A DNA stretch of 64,000 nt, from positions 1,550,001 to 1,614,000 of the forward strand of contig NZ_CP069717.1 of assembly GCF_024971095.1 (NCBI RefSeq). The letters are read 5' to 3'. How positions within the stretch are numbered: the stretch's first letter is position 1; each line of letters begins with the position of its first letter. Source of the DNA: Microbacterium neungamense (GTDB lineage Bacteria; Actinomycetota; Actinomycetes; Actinomycetales; Microbacteriaceae). The notes beneath the pieces are model-generated. The model was given only the letters and a program-made list of their open reading frames with translations, had not been told where the DNA came from and searched no databases. Positions 1 to 9,444 of this stretch are shown piece by piece. The translations under genes and the position numbers were made by a program.

Positions 1-113
1 CGACGTCATCTCCCCTCATTATCGCACCTCGGAGCCTCCGCCGCGGCATCCGTGCGCGCCGCGCCGCTCGCGTCTCACGCCGATCGCATAGCAACCGTTG
101 GGATAATCGCGCC
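1..113. promoter_or_regulatory. Intergenic region with likely leaderless promoter for the VKOR gene
   Basis: No gene is visible within this stretch. A GATAAT hexamer at 102-107 lies exactly six bases before the ATG at 114, which fits a -10 box with transcription starting on the start codon. On the minus strand an ATG at 9-7 is preceded by GAGGGGAG and another GATAAT (revcomp of 18-23), so a divergent gene may start here and run off the left edge. Only three codons of it are present, so it is not called. Confidence 0.45.
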
Positions 114-725
114 ATGACCGCCCCGCGCACTCGGCACCTCGGCTACGGAATCTGGCTCATCGTGGCGAGCCTGATCGGATGGTGGGCGGCGTTCCAGCTC
201 ACGCTGGAGAAGTTCTTCCTGCTGGAGAACCCGGGCGAGCAGACCAGCTGCTACGTGAGCGTGCTGCTGCAGTGCGACAAGAACCTCGGCTCGTGGCAGG
301 GCGAGGTCTTCGGCTTCCCGAACCCGATCATCGGTCTCACCGGCTGGATGGCCGTGCTCGTGATGGGCGTCGCGGTGATCGCGGGCGCCCGCTTCCCGCG
401 CTGGTTCTGGGCGCTGTTCGGCCTCGGCATCGCCGGCGCCTTCGCGTTCGTGTGCTGGCTGATCGCGCAGAGCATCTACGTGCTCGCGGTGCTGTGCCCG
501 TGGTGCATGGCGACCTGGGCGGTGACCATCCCGACCTTCCTCGCCACCGCGGTGCACCTGGTGCGCAACGGCACCCTGGGCGGGTCGGCGGCGGCCAGGG
601 CGCGGGCCGGGAGGCTGATGGCGTGGGTGCCGCTGGCGACGATCCTCGCCTACGCGCTCGTGATCGCGCTGGCGCAGCTGGCGGGGCTCGACGTGCTGGG
701 CGAGGTCGCCGGGATGGTGTTCTGA
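114..725 (+). CDS. Vitamin K epoxide reductase (VKOR) family membrane protein
   Basis: A 203-residue membrane protein of the bacterial VKOR family. It passes electrons between periplasmic disulfide chemistry (a DsbA-like partner) and membrane quinone. Four conserved cysteines are visible: Cys46 and Cys54 in the first outward loop, and the active CPWC motif at 128-131 at the end of a membrane helix. About five hydrophobic segments are seen (roughly 9-31, 72-91, 97-118, 119-150, 168-190). There is no fused thioredoxin domain, so the partner oxidase must be encoded elsewhere. No Shine-Dalgarno is seen; the -10-like hexamer six bases upstream suggests a leaderless mRNA. It is convergent with ndk, sharing a hairpin terminator. 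Confidence 0.88.
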   Translation: MTAPRTRHLGYGIWLIVASLIGWWAAFQLTLEKFFLLENPGEQTSCYVSVLLQCDKNLGSWQGEVFGFPNPIIGLTGWMAVLVMGVAVIAGARFPRWFWALFGLGIAGAFAFVCWLIAQSIYVLAVLCPWCMATWAVTIPTFLATAVHLVRNGTLGGSAAARARAGRLMAWVPLATILAYALVIALAQLAGLDVLGEVAGMVF

Positions 726-739
726 CCCGCACGGACGAC

Positions 740-766
740 GAAGGGCGCCCACGAGGGGCGCCCTTC
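740..766. terminator. Bidirectional terminator between VKOR gene and ndk
   Basis: Perfect 11-bp inverted repeat GAAGGGCGCCC / GGGCGCCCTTC with a 5-base loop, followed by TCGTTT. It sits between two convergent genes. Confidence 0.75.
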
Positions 767-783
767 TCGTTTCAGGGGTCGGC

Positions 784-1200
784 TCAGCCGAACCAGATCT
801 GCAGCTCGCGGGCGGCGGATTCGGGGCTGTCCGAGCCGTGCACCAGGTTCTGCTGCACCTTCAGGCCCCAGTCCCGGCCGAAGTCGCCGCGGATGGTGCC
901 GGGCGCCGCGACGGTCGGGTCGGTGGCGCCGGCGAGCGAGCGGAAGCCCTCGATCACGCGGTTGCCGGCGAGGCGGATCGCGACCGACGGGCCCGACATC
1001 ATGAACTCGATGAGCGGCTCGTAGAACGGCTTGCCCTCGTGCTCGGCGTAGTGCGCGGCGAGCAGTTCGCGGTCGGGCTCGACGAGACGGATGTCGACGA
1101 GCGCGTACCCCTTCGCCTCGATGCGGGCGAGGATCGCGCCGGTCAGGCCGCGGGCGACGCCGTCGGGCTTGACGAGGACGAGGGTTTCTTCAGTGGCCAT
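784..1200 (-). CDS. ndk: Nucleoside diphosphate kinase
   Basis: A 138-residue NDK, the normal length. It transfers the gamma phosphate of ATP to (d)NDPs through a phosphohistidine. The N-terminal strand ETLVLVKPDGV and the active-site segment NLVHGSDSPESA, with catalytic His121, are both intact. The ATG at 1200 is preferred over an in-frame upstream ATG at 1281 because MATEETL matches the family's usual N-terminus. It lies downstream of ileS-folC-DUF4233, starting two bases after the DUF4233 stop, so it is probably the last gene of that transcription unit. Confidence 0.97.
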   Translation of the reverse strand: MATEETLVLVKPDGVARGLTGAILARIEAKGYALVDIRLVEPDRELLAAHYAEHEGKPFYEPLIEFMMSGPSVAIRLAGNRVIEGFRSLAGATDPTVAAPGTIRGDFGRDWGLKVQQNLVHGSDSPESAARELQIWFG

Positions 1201-1201
1201 G

Positions 1202-1600
1202 TCATTCGCTCTCTGTGTGAGTGTCTGCCGGCGGCCCGGCCGGACCTCGCCGGTCCAGGCGGGCCCCCACGATCGTCGCATACGCCCACATTCCGCCGAA
1301 AATCAGGGCGACGAGGGCGATGGCGGGCACGACCACGGCGGCGAGCAGCACGACGACCTGCAGCGCCCAGCCGACCGCGATGGCGCCGGGCCGGGCGATC
1401 GCCCCGGCCGTGGCGATCATCGCGACCGCGACGGCGAGACCGCCGACGACGCCCCACCAGTCCGGGATGCCGTCCGGCAGCGCCCGCAGCCCGAACACGG
1501 TGAGCCCGGCGAGGAAGACGATGATCGACTCGAAGCCGAGCACGATCGCGCCGAGCTTCTGGACGAGGGTGCGCGGCGCGCGGACGCGCGGACCGCTCAC
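1202..1600 (-). CDS. DUF4233 membrane protein
   Basis: A 132-residue protein with about four hydrophobic segments and a short polar tail (DRRGPAGPPADTHTESE). It matches the DUF4233 family, which in actinobacteria habitually sits between folC and ndk; its function is unknown. The GTG start overlaps the folC stop as GTGA (1597-1600), which fixes the start and implies translational coupling. Family assignment rests on position and hydrophobic profile rather than any catalytic motif. Confidence 0.85.
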   Translation of the reverse strand: MSGPRVRAPRTLVQKLGAIVLGFESIIVFLAGLTVFGLRALPDGIPDWWGVVGGLAVAVAMIATAGAIARPGAIAVGWALQVVVLLAAVVVPAIALVALIFGGMWAYATIVGARLDRRGPAGPPADTHTESE

Positions 1601-2949
1601 GCCCGCCACCCCGACTTCCAGTCCTCCTCCTCCGCGAGGCCGATCGCCTCGCCCGCCAGCACGACGGACCCGGCGATCACCACGGCGCGGCGGTCGGATG
1701 CGGCCGCCCACTCCCGGGCGGCATCCGCGGCTTCGGCGAGGGTCGGATGCACGCTGGCGCGGCGTCCTCGCTCCTCGACGAGGTCGGCGATGGCATCCGC
1801 GTCGCTGGCGCGCTCGGAGTCGGGGGCGGTGGCGAACACCTCCGTGACCGCCGGCAGCAGCCGGTCGACGATGCCCTCGGCATCCTTGTCGGCGAGCACG
1901 CCGAGCACGAGACCCCACTCGTCGAAGTCGAAGCTGTCGCCGAGCGCCTGCGCCAGCGCGGCGGCGCCGTGCGGGTTGTGCGCCGCGTCGACCAGCACGG
2001 TCGGCGCGATGCCGACGAGCTGGAGGCGTCCGGGCGAGGTGGCGTTCTGCAGCCCCTCGGCGAGGATGTCGCCGGCGATGTGCTGCGAGGCCGCGCCGAT
2101 CAGCGACTCCACGGCGGCGACGGCGAGGGCGGCGTTGTGCCCCTGGTGCGCGCCGTACTGCGGCAGGTACTCCTCGACGTACTCGCCCGCGAGCCCGCGG
2201 ATCGTGAGCAGCTGCCCGCCCACGGCGAGGCGCTGATCCACGAGGCCGAAGTCGTCGCCGGCGAAGGCGATGGTCGCGCCCCGCTCGGCCGCCACCCGGC
2301 GCAGCACCTCGGCCGCCTCCGGCGGCTGCTGCGCCGAGACCACGGCCGCGCCGTCCTTGATGATGCCGGCCTTCACCTCGGCGATCTTCGCGATCGTGTC
2401 GCCGAGGCGGTCGGCGTGATCGAGATCGATCGGGGTGAACACCGCCACGTCGCCGTCGGCGGTGTTCGTGGAGTCCCACGAGCCGCCCATGCCGACCTCC
2501 AGCACCAGCACGTCCACCGGTGCGTCGGATGCCGCGACGAAGGCGAGCACCGTGAGCAGCTCGAAGAAGGTCAGCGGCGCGTCGCCGGTCGCCTCGAGTT
2601 CGGCGTCCACGATGTCGACGAACGGCTCGATCTCGTCCCAGGCGTCGGCGATCGCGGCATCCGCGATGGGCTCGCCGTCGATCATGATCCGCTCGGTGAA
2701 CCGCTTCAGGTGCGGGCTGGTGAACAGCCCGGTGCGCAGGCCGTGCGCCCGCAGCAGGCTCTCGATCATCCGCGCCGTCGAGGTCTTCCCGTTCGTGCCG
2801 GTGATGTGCACGACGCGGTAGGTGCGCTGCGGGTCGTCCAGCAGGGTCAGGATGCGGGCGACCCGCTCCTTCCGCGGCTGCACCCAGCGCTCCCCCGCCC
2901 TGGCCAGCAGGGCCTCGTACACGGCATCCGCTCGCTGCACGTCGCTCAC
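1597..2949 (-). CDS. folC: Bifunctional folylpolyglutamate / dihydrofolate synthase
   Basis: A 450-residue Mur-ligase-family enzyme that adds glutamates to folates and probably also makes dihydrofolate from dihydropteroate. The ATP-binding loop GTNGKTS is at residues 51-57, followed by the family segments [12 protein letters not shown] and [14 protein letters not shown], and the C-terminal VDAAHNPHG motif. The start is GTG at 2949, overlapping the ileS stop as GTGA. A very long in-frame upstream extension opposite ileS is not real coding sequence. Confidence 0.95.
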   Translation of the reverse strand: MSDVQRADAVYEALLARAGERWVQPRKERVARILTLLDDPQRTYRVVHITGTNGKTSTARMIESLLRAHGLRTGLFTSPHLKRFTERIMIDGEPIADAAIADAWDEIEPFVDIVDAELEATGDAPLTFFELLTVLAFVAASDAPVDVLVLEVGMGGSWDSTNTADGDVAVFTPIDLDHADRLGDTIAKIAEVKAGIIKDGAAVVSAQQPPEAAEVLRRVAAERGATIAFAGDDFGLVDQRLAVGGQLLTIRGLAGEYVEEYLPQYGAHQGHNAALAVAAVESLIGAASQHIAGDILAEGLQNATSPGRLQLVGIAPTVLVDAAHNPHGAAALAQALGDSFDFDEWGLVLGVLADKDAEGIVDRLLPAVTEVFATAPDSERASDADAIADLVEERGRRASVHPTLAEAADAAREWAAASDRRAVVIAGSVVLAGEAIGLAEEEDWKSGWRA

Positions 2950-5900
2950 AGTGCCGCGCTCCGCTCGCTCAGCGCCTCGGGCGCGCCGGCGCCGAGCCGC
3001 GTCACGGCGACGGCGAAGGCGCCGCGGTTGGCGTAGGTGCCCTTGGCGATCTCGGCCACGTGCTCGGCATCCGCGAGCGCCTCGCCGGCGCGCAGGACCC
3101 GGTGCTCGAGGGCGAGGGTCTCCCCCGCGACGTCGGCGATGTCGAACGCCGAGGCCACGGCATCCGCATCCGCGTCGTCCTCGAAGCGCAGCTCGAGGCG
3201 GATGCGGTCGCTGACGTCGAAACCGGCGTTCTTGCGGGTGTCCTGCACCGCGCGGATCACGTCGCGCGCGAGCCCCTCGGCCTCCAGCTCCGGGGTCGTG
3301 GCGGTGTCGAGCAGCACGAAGCCGCCGGACGGGACCAGTGCGAGGGCCTCGCCCTCCGGCCGGCCGGTGGTCTCCAGCACCAGCTCGTACTCCGAGGGCT
3401 CGAGCACGACGCCGTCCGCGGTGACCACGCCGTTCTCCTCGGTCCAGAAGCCCTCCTTGGCGGCGCGGATCACCCGCTGCACCTCCTTGCCCAGGCGCGG
3501 GCCGGCGGCGCGGGCGTTCACGCTCAGCCGGTGGCTGATGCCGTACTCGGCGGCGGCGGTGTCGGTGAGCGGCACGAGCTCGACGGACTTGACGTTGAGC
3601 TCCTCGCGCAGGATGTCCTCGAACCGGGCGAGCTCGGCGGCGAGCGGAGACACCACCGTGAGCCGGGCCAGCGGCAGGCGCACCCGCAGCTTCTCCTTCT
3701 TGCGCAGCGCGTTGCCGACGCTGGAGAGCTCGCGGACCGCGTCCATCGCGTCGCGGACGTCGTCCGCCGCGGGGAAGGCGGAGGCGTCCGGCCAGTCGGT
3801 CAGGTGCACGCTGCGGCCGCCGGTGAGCCCCTGCCAGACCCGCTCGCTGATCAGCGGCACCAGCGGTGCGGCGACGCGGGTCAGGGTCTCCAGCACCGTG
3901 TACAGGGTGTCGAACGCCTGGCGGCTCTCCGGGTCCTCGGTCACGCCCGCCCAGAACCGGTCGCGCGAACGGCGGATGTACCAGTTCGTGAGCACCTCGG
4001 CGAAGTCGCGCAGGCGCGCGGCCGCGGTCGTGGAGTCGAGCCCCTCGAGGTCCTCGCGCACCTCGCGGATGAGGTCGCCGGTGCGGGCGAGGATGTAGCG
4101 GTCGAGGACGTCGGCGGAGTCGGTGCGCCACTGCGCCTCGTAGCCGCCGGCTGCGGCACCGGTGGCGGCATTCGCGTAGGTGGCGAAGAAGTACCACGAG
4201 TTCCACAGCGGCAGGATGAACTCCCGCACGCCGGCGCGGATGCCCTCCTCGGTCACCGACAGGTTGCCGCCGCGGAGCACCGAGCTGGACATCAGGAACC
4301 AGCGCATCGCGTCGGAGCCGTCCCGGTCGAAGACCTCGGACACGTCCGGGTAGTTCCGCAGCGACTTCGACATCTTGTACCCGTCGCTGCCGAGGACGAT
4401 GCCGTGGCAGCTGACGCCGGTGAACGCCGGGCGATCGAACAGCGCGGTGGAGAGCACGTGCATGACGTAGAACCAGCCGCGGGTCTGCCCGATGTACTCC
4501 ACGATGAAGTCCGCCGGGGCGTGCGTGTCGAACCACTCCTGGTTCTCGAACGGGTAGTGCACCTGGGCGTACGGCATGGAGCCGGAGTCGAACCAGACGT
4601 CGAAGACGTCCTCGATGCGGCGCATGGTGCTCTTGCCGGTCGGGTCGTCCGGGTTCGGCCGGGTCAGCGCGTCGATGTACGGCCGGTGCAGGTCGATCTC
4701 GCCCTCGGGGTTGCGCGGCAGCGCGCCGAAGTCGCGCTCGAGCTCCTCGAGGGAGCCGTACACGTCCACGCGCGGGTGCTCGGGGTCGTCGCTCTTCCAC
4801 ACCGGGATCGGCGAACCCCAGTAGCGGTTGCGGCTGATCGACCAGTCGCGGGCGCCTTCCAGCCACTTGCCGAACTGGCCGTGCTTGACGTTCTCCGGCA
4901 CCCAGGTGATCTGCTCGTTGTTCGCCAGCAGCCGGTCTTTGATGTCGGTGACGCGGATGAACCAGCTGGAGACCGCCTTGTAGATGAGGGGGTTCCGGCA
5001 GCGCCAGCAGTGCGGGTACGAGTGCTCGTAGCTCTGCAGGCGCAGCAGCCGCCCGGCGCTGCGGATCAGGCGGACCAGCGGCGTGTTCGCGTCCATCCAG
5101 AGTTCGCCCGCGACGTCGGTCACCTGCGGCAGGAAGCGCCCGCCGTCGTCGAGGGAGATGATCGTGGGGATGCCGGCGGCGCCGGTCACCCGCTGGTCGT
5201 CCTCACCGTAGGCCGGAGCCTGGTGCACGACGCCGGTGCCGTCGCCGGTGGTGACGTAGTCGTCGACGAGGATCCGCCAGGCGTTCTCGGTGCCCCACGT
5301 CTCGGTGTCGGTGTAGTAGTCGAACAGCGGCTCGTAGGCGACCCCGTCGAGGTCAGCGCCGCGGTGCACGGTCTCGACCGCGGCGAGCGCGTCCTCGGCG
5401 CTCTCGTAGCCGAGGTCCTTCGCGTAGCCGCCCAGGAGCTCCCGGGCGAGGAGGTAGCGGGCGGCGGGAGCTGAGCCCGTCGAAGCGGTCGAAGCGGATG
5501 CTGAGCCCGTCGAAGCGTCCGCTGAGCCTGTCGAAGCGGTTGCTGAGCCGGTCGAAGCGCCCGCAGCATCCGACGCGCCGTTCGGGCCCGCGGGCACGAC
5601 GACGTACTCGATCTCGGGCCCCACGGCGAGCGCGAGGTTCGTCGGCAGGGTCCACGGCGTCGTCGTCCACGCCAGCGCCCGGACGCCGTCGAGGCCGAGG
5701 GCCTGCGCGCGCTCGCCGGTGAGCGGGAACGCGACGGTGACGGACGGGTCCTGACGCATCTGGTACACGTCGTCGTCCATCCGCAGCTCGTGCGCGGAGA
5801 GCGGAGTCTCGTCGCGCCAGCAGTACGGCAGCACGCGGTAGCCCTCGTAGGCGAGGCCCTTGTCGTACAGGGTCTTGAACGCCCAGAGCACGCTCTCCAT

Positions 5901-6419
5901 GTATCCGAGGTCGAGGGTCTTGTACCCGCGTTCGAAGTCGACCCAGCGGGCCTGGCGGGTGACGTAGTCCTCCCACTCGCGGGTGTAGGCGAGCACCGAG
6001 CCGCGCGCCTTCGCGTTGAAGACGTCGATGCCCATCTCCTCGATCTCGCTCTTCTCGGTGATGCCGAGCTGCTTCATCGCCTCGAGCTCCGCGGGCAGGC
6101 CGTGCGTGTCCCACCCGAACACGCGGTCGACCTTCTTGCCGAGCATGGTCTGGAAGCGCGGGAACACGTCCTTCGCGTACCCGGTGAGGAGGTGGCCGTA
6201 GTGCGGCAGGCCGTTGGCGAACGGCGGGCCGTCGTAGAACACCCACTCCTCGGCGCCCTCGCGCTGCGCGATGGACGCCCGGAAGGTGTCGTCGGCCTTC
6301 CAGTACTCGAGCACCTCGCGCTCGATCTCCGGGAACCGCGGGCTCGGGCTGACGGATGCCGTGGCGGCCTGGCCGAACGACGCGCCGGGGGCGCTGACGG
6401 GGATGCGGGGGTAGGTCAT
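2946..6419 (-). CDS. ileS: Isoleucyl-tRNA synthetase with repeat-derived insertion
   Basis: A 1157-residue class I synthetase that charges tRNA-Ile. The ATP motif HYGH is at 73-76 and the KMSKS loop near residues 682-686. The CP1 editing domain and the anticodon-binding half are present. The ATG at 6419 (MTYPRIPV) follows a T-box leader. Oddity: residues about 286-319 are a low-complexity STGSA/SADAST stretch. It is encoded by four copies of a CTGAGCCYGTCGAAGC repeat (5470-5560), in frame, in a loop between two predicted strands of the editing domain. The protein is otherwise complete, so the insertion looks tolerated. Confidence 0.97.
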   Translation of the reverse strand: MTYPRIPVSAPGASFGQAATASVSPSPRFPEIEREVLEYWKADDTFRASIAQREGAEEWVFYDGPPFANGLPHYGHLLTGYAKDVFPRFQTMLGKKVDRVFGWDTHGLPAELEAMKQLGITEKSEIEEMGIDVFNAKARGSVLAYTREWEDYVTRQARWVDFERGYKTLDLGYMESVLWAFKTLYDKGLAYEGYRVLPYCWRDETPLSAHELRMDDDVYQMRQDPSVTVAFPLTGERAQALGLDGVRALAWTTTPWTLPTNLALAVGPEIEYVVVPAGPNGASDAAGASTGSATASTGSADASTGSASASTASTGSAPAARYLLARELLGGYAKDLGYESAEDALAAVETVHRGADLDGVAYEPLFDYYTDTETWGTENAWRILVDDYVTTGDGTGVVHQAPAYGEDDQRVTGAAGIPTIISLDDGGRFLPQVTDVAGELWMDANTPLVRLIRSAGRLLRLQSYEHSYPHCWRCRNPLIYKAVSSWFIRVTDIKDRLLANNEQITWVPENVKHGQFGKWLEGARDWSISRNRYWGSPIPVWKSDDPEHPRVDVYGSLEELERDFGALPRNPEGEIDLHRPYIDALTRPNPDDPTGKSTMRRIEDVFDVWFDSGSMPYAQVHYPFENQEWFDTHAPADFIVEYIGQTRGWFYVMHVLSTALFDRPAFTGVSCHGIVLGSDGYKMSKSLRNYPDVSEVFDRDGSDAMRWFLMSSSVLRGGNLSVTEEGIRAGVREFILPLWNSWYFFATYANAATGAAAGGYEAQWRTDSADVLDRYILARTGDLIREVREDLEGLDSTTAAARLRDFAEVLTNWYIRRSRDRFWAGVTEDPESRQAFDTLYTVLETLTRVAAPLVPLISERVWQGLTGGRSVHLTDWPDASAFPAADDVRDAMDAVRELSSVGNALRKKEKLRVRLPLARLTVVSPLAAELARFEDILREELNVKSVELVPLTDTAAAEYGISHRLSVNARAAGPRLGKEVQRVIRAAKEGFWTEENGVVTADGVVLEPSEYELVLETTGRPEGEALALVPSGGFVLLDTATTPELEAEGLARDVIRAVQDTRKNAGFDVSDRIRLELRFEDDADADAVASAFDIADVAGETLALEHRVLRAGEALADAEHVAEIAKGTYANRGAFAVAVTRLGAGAPEALSERSAAL
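5470..5560. repeat. Four-copy CTGAGCCYGTCGAAGC repeat array inside ileS
   Basis: Copies begin at about 5470, 5500, 5521 and 5542, each close to GCTGAGCCTGTCGAAGCG, separated by short spacers. The same core motif forms an array inside uvrC (39650-39734). The array length keeps the ileS reading frame open. Confidence 0.9.
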
Positions 6420-6647
6420 CGGTCTCTCGCAGTGATCGGTGGTGACGGCGGATGCTGCTGCGAGGACGACCCTTGCGGACCGCGGTACCACCCCGCGTGC
6501 GTCACCGGACGGCGACGCCACTCTCACTGCGGCTGTGACGGGCCTGACCCGCTCGGTTCTACTTGCCTCGACCTGCTGCGCGTGCGCTGAACCTGTCGAG
6601 ACGTTCTTCCGAGAGCTCCCCGGTGATGGCCGGATCGATGCCGATGC
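6420..6647 (-). promoter_or_regulatory. T-box riboswitch leader of ileS
   Basis: The canonical T-box sequence TGGTACCGCG is the reverse complement of 6481-6490, flanked by GGGG and GG as usual. An isoleucine specifier ATC (revcomp of 6625-6627) sits in GGCCATCACCGGGG, near a GGAAGAACG segment and an AGAACCGAGCGGG segment. This matches the ultrashort stem I arrangement known for actinobacterial ileS leaders. Those leaders act at translation: uncharged tRNA-Ile binding frees the ribosome site. A good -10 (TACAAT, revcomp of 6653-6658) would start the leader near 6647. A stem at about 6567-6600 carries CTGAACCTGTCGAG, resembling the ileS/uvrC repeat core. Confidence 0.88.
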
Positions 6648-6652
6648 GCTCC

Positions 6653-6658
6653 ATTGTA
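6653..6658 (-). promoter_or_regulatory. -10 box of the ileS T-box transcript
   Basis: TACAAT on the minus strand, a close match to the TANNNT -10 consensus, placed about six bases before the inferred start of the T-box leader. No convincing -35 box is seen. Confidence 0.5.
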
Positions 6659-6699
6659 CGCGGGCCGCCGGGCGGGCGGGGCGTTGCCGCGGAGGGAGG

Positions 6700-7542
6700 C
6701 TATGCGGCGCGGTGCAGCCCCTGGGCCACGGCGCGCATGATCAGGTCCTGCACCACGTGCCATTCGAACATCACCTGCCGATACGAGACCCGGATCACGT
6801 GGTAGCCGAGCAGCATCAGCTCGGCGTCGTGACGGATGTCCTCGCTGCGCTGCGCGCCGACGTGATGCTTCCCGTCGATCTGCAGCACGAGGCGGTCGCC
6901 GATCAGCGCATCGACCCGGTGCCCGTGGATCCAGATCTGCACCCGGATCGGCAGCCGCAGCCAGGCCAGCCGGCGACGCAGATACGTCTCGAGACCGGCA
7001 TCCGCGAACGGCGAGGCTTCCGCGAGCACCCGGCGGGCCGCGGGCCGCAGCGGCAGCCGCTCCAGCACTCCGCGCTCGACGAGGCCGAGGTTGAGCGCGG
7101 ACTCCCACGTCGCGAGCGCCTGCTCGAACGGCTCGCACTCGGCGATGTAGGCGAGGACGTTCTCGATCGGGTCGACGAGGGCGTCCGGATGCCGCGGCAC
7201 CACCGGCTCACCCCAGTGCACCTTCGCCCGCACGCCGACCCTGCCGGTCCGGTTCGGCGGCACCGCCACATGCGGCTCACCTCCGGCATCGTGCAGCCAC
7301 AGGCCGAGCATCCGGGCCCGGGTGCGGCACGTGAGCACCACGCCGAACCGGGCGGCGGACAGCAGCATCCGGCGCGCGGCGGGGACGGCGACCCAGCCCC
7401 GCCGCGGGCGGATGAGCAGCCCGGCGCGGACGGCGGTCTCCAGGGCGCGTCTGCCGAAACCCTGCTCGATGAGGCGGGCGGTGCGGATCACCTCGCCGTG
7501 CTCGGACACGAAGCGGACGATGTCGGAAACGGACGGCGTCAT
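6700..7542 (-). CDS. DUF559-domain protein (type IV toxin-antitoxin/AbiEi-like layout)
   Basis: A 280-residue protein. The N-terminal third ([20 protein letters not shown]...) resembles the winged-helix 'AbiEi-like' start of many actinobacterial proteins of this kind. The C-terminal part ([32 protein letters not shown]) matches the DUF559 endonuclease-like fold, related to very-short-patch-repair and restriction-type nucleases. The D..K/H..R pattern is retained. Function is unknown: such genes are common, strain-variable single genes in Microbacteriaceae. The ATG at 7542 was chosen; the longer frame to 7911 runs through repeat-rich non-coding sequence. The gene is isolated, so no partner is suggested. 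Confidence 0.75.
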   Translation of the reverse strand: MTPSVSDIVRFVSEHGEVIRTARLIEQGFGRRALETAVRAGLLIRPRRGWVAVPAARRMLLSAARFGVVLTCRTRARMLGLWLHDAGGEPHVAVPPNRTGRVGVRAKVHWGEPVVPRHPDALVDPIENVLAYIAECEPFEQALATWESALNLGLVERGVLERLPLRPAARRVLAEASPFADAGLETYLRRRLAWLRLPIRVQIWIHGHRVDALIGDRLVLQIDGKHHVGAQRSEDIRHDAELMLLGYHVIRVSYRQVMFEWHVVQDLIMRAVAQGLHRAA

Positions 7543-7648
7543 CCCGCCATCGTGATCGTGCCGCAGGTGCGCGGACCCGGCGGACCCGGGAACTGTGGAG
7601 AGCTTCCCCCGTCGCCGGGATTGTGCAGAACCATCCCCGCGCCCCTCG

Positions 7649-7745
7649 CGCGGCCATGTACACCTCCCGCGGCCCGTTCTCCGGCATCCGTCCGCGCGAA
7701 GCGCACATGGCCGCGCGAAGAACACGCTCCGCCGCGCATCCGACC
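7649..7745. repeat. Intergenic repeat unit, copy 1
   Basis: Starts CGCGGCCATGTACACCTC and includes TCCGCGCGAAGCGCACA followed by CCGCGCGAA. It aligns with copy 2, 182 bp downstream, over its whole length with scattered substitutions. Both copies lie in the same orientation. Confidence 0.7.
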
Positions 7746-7830
7746 CCGCGGATCGAAGCCGGCCGACATCCGTACCGCGCCGCCGCACTCGTACCCCGGC
7801 CCTGCCCGGCCGTATCCAGCCGTACACAAC

Positions 7831-7930
7831 CGCGGACATGTGCAGTTCCCGCGGCCGTTTCCCCGCATTCCATCCGCGCGAAGCGCACAACTCCGCGCGA
7901 ACAGCACGCACCGAGCTCCCACCCGAAACC
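7831..7930. repeat. Intergenic repeat unit, copy 2
   Basis: Starts CGCGGACATGTGCAGTTC and includes TCCGCGCGAAGCGCACA followed by CCGCGCGAA, matching copy 1. Read on the minus strand, both copies translate to a similar FARxCALRADG peptide, but no start codon or ribosome site supports expression. Confidence 0.7.
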
Positions 7931-7950
7931 CGCAGCGCGCCGGCCCCGGG

Positions 7951-9444
7951 TCACCTCCCGGCGTCGAGGAGCTCGCGCGTGAACGGATGCCGCGGGGCGG
8001 CGAACACGTCCCGCACCGGCCCCTGCTCCACGATCGCTCCGTCCTGCATGACGAGGACGTCATCGGCGACGGCGGCGACGACGTCGAGGTCGTGCGAGAT
8101 GAAGATCATGGTGAGCCCGCGGTCCCGCTGCAGGCGCAGCAGCAGCTGCAGCACCCGCTCGCGCACCGACGGGTCCAGCGCGGAGACCGGCTCGTCGAGC
8201 ACGAGCACGGTCGGGTCCGCGGCGAGCGCCCGTGCGATCGCGGCGCGCTGCCGCTGCCCGCCCGACAGCGCCCTCGGCCGTCGCGCACCCAGCCGCGGGT
8301 CGAGATCCACCTCCGCCAGGAGCGCCGCGACCCGCGCGGGGCGCCGACTCCGCGGCATGCCGGCGGCCTGCAGCGCCTCCCGCAGTGAGCGCTCGATCGT
8401 CCAACGCGGATCGAACGCCCCCAGCGGGTTCTGGTGCACGAACTGCACCCGCGGCGCGCCGGTCCACCGCAGCTCGCCCGCATCCGGGCGATCCACGCCG
8501 ATCAGCATCCGGGCGAGCGTGGTCTTCCCCGATCCCGACTCCCCCACGATCCCGAGCGTCCGGCCGCGGCGCACCGTGAACCCGGCATCCGTCACCGCCG
8601 GCACCCCGGCGAACGCCTTCGACAGCCCGCGCACCTCCAGCACGGGGTCCGGGTCTCCCTCCGCCTGCGGCCGGGGGCGGTGCATGGTCGCCGCGATCAG
8701 CTGCCGCGTGTACTCGTGCTGCGGATGCTCCAGCACCTCCACGGTCGCCCCGGACTCGATCATCGTCCCCTCGCGCATGACCAGCACCCGGTCGGCGATT
8801 CGGCGCACGGCCGCGAAGTCGTGGCTGATGAACAGCACGGCCGTCCCCTGATCCGCGATCGAGCGCAGCAGGTCGAGCACCCGCGCCTGCACGGTCGCGT
8901 CGAGGGCCGTGGTCGGCTCGTCGGCGATGAGGATCCGCGGGCCCGCCGCCAGCGCCGAGGCGATCAGCGCCCGCTGCCGCAGACCGCCGGACAGCTCGTG
9001 CGGGTACTGCCGCGCACGCCGCTCCGGCTCGGGCATCCACACCCGCTCCAGCTGCGCGCGCACCCGGGCCCGCAGCGCCGCGCCGCGCACACCGGGCTCG
9101 TGCAGCCGGAGCGGCTCCGCCACCTCGTTGCCGATCCGCTGCAGCGGGTCGAGCGAGACCAGCGCATCCTGCGAGACGAGGGCGATCGCCGCCCCGCGCA
9201 GGCGCCGCCATGCGCGCTCACCGAGCCGCCGCGCGTCCTCTCCTCCGATCTCGAGCCGGGATGCGTCCACGGCGCCATCCGTGGGAAGCAGGCCGAGCAG
9301 GGCACGCGCGGTGAGCGACTTCCCCGCTCCGGACTCCCCGACGATCGCCACGCACTCGCCGGGTGCGACCGCCAGGGACACGCCGTCGACGACGGTCGCA
9401 TCCCCGAAGCGAATGCGCAGCCCCTCGACCTCGAGCGCGCTCAT
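7951..9444 (-). CDS. Peptide/nickel ABC transporter, fused dual ATPase (DppD-DppF type)
   Basis: A 497-residue protein with two complete ABC ATPase domains in tandem, powering oligopeptide-type import at the inner face of the membrane. The first domain has Walker A GESGAGKS (36-43), signature LSGGLRQRA and Walker B ILIADEPT. The second has GESGSGKT, LSGGQRQRA and VLVLDEPV. This is equivalent to separate DppD and DppF subunits fused into one chain. The ATG at 9444 overlaps the upstream permease stop as ATGA. It is the last gene of a four-gene minus-strand operon. Confidence 0.93.
   Translation of the reverse strand: MSALEVEGLRIRFGDATVVDGVSLAVAPGECVAIVGESGAGKSLTARALLGLLPTDGAVDASRLEIGGEDARRLGERAWRRLRGAAIALVSQDALVSLDPLQRIGNEVAEPLRLHEPGVRGAALRARVRAQLERVWMPEPERRARQYPHELSGGLRQRALIASALAAGPRILIADEPTTALDATVQARVLDLLRSIADQGTAVLFISHDFAAVRRIADRVLVMREGTMIESGATVEVLEHPQHEYTRQLIAATMHRPRPQAEGDPDPVLEVRGLSKAFAGVPAVTDAGFTVRRGRTLGIVGESGSGKTTLARMLIGVDRPDAGELRWTGAPRVQFVHQNPLGAFDPRWTIERSLREALQAAGMPRSRRPARVAALLAEVDLDPRLGARRPRALSGGQRQRAAIARALAADPTVLVLDEPVSALDPSVRERVLQLLLRLQRDRGLTMIFISHDLDVVAAVADDVLVMQDGAIVEQGPVRDVFAAPRHPFTRELLDAGR

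Larger units (their letters stand above)
7543..7950. other. 408-bp non-coding stretch containing two repeat copies
   Basis: No gene is supported here. The stretch contains two diverged copies of an approximately 90-100 bp unit (7649-7745 and 7831-7930), annotated separately, and is otherwise very GC-rich. Two overlapping minus-strand open frames cross it but lack a plausible start or protein similarity. Confidence 0.7.

Noticed and set aside
6700..7911. Longer version of the DUF559 gene
   Set aside because: The extra N-terminal part is translation of the intergenic repeats; the ATG at 7542 matches the usual N-terminus of the family.
6439..8388. 649-codon plus-strand open frame across the T-box, DUF559 gene and intergenic repeats
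   Set aside because: Crosses a riboswitch and an antisense gene; the translation is low-complexity His/Arg/Pro with no domain.
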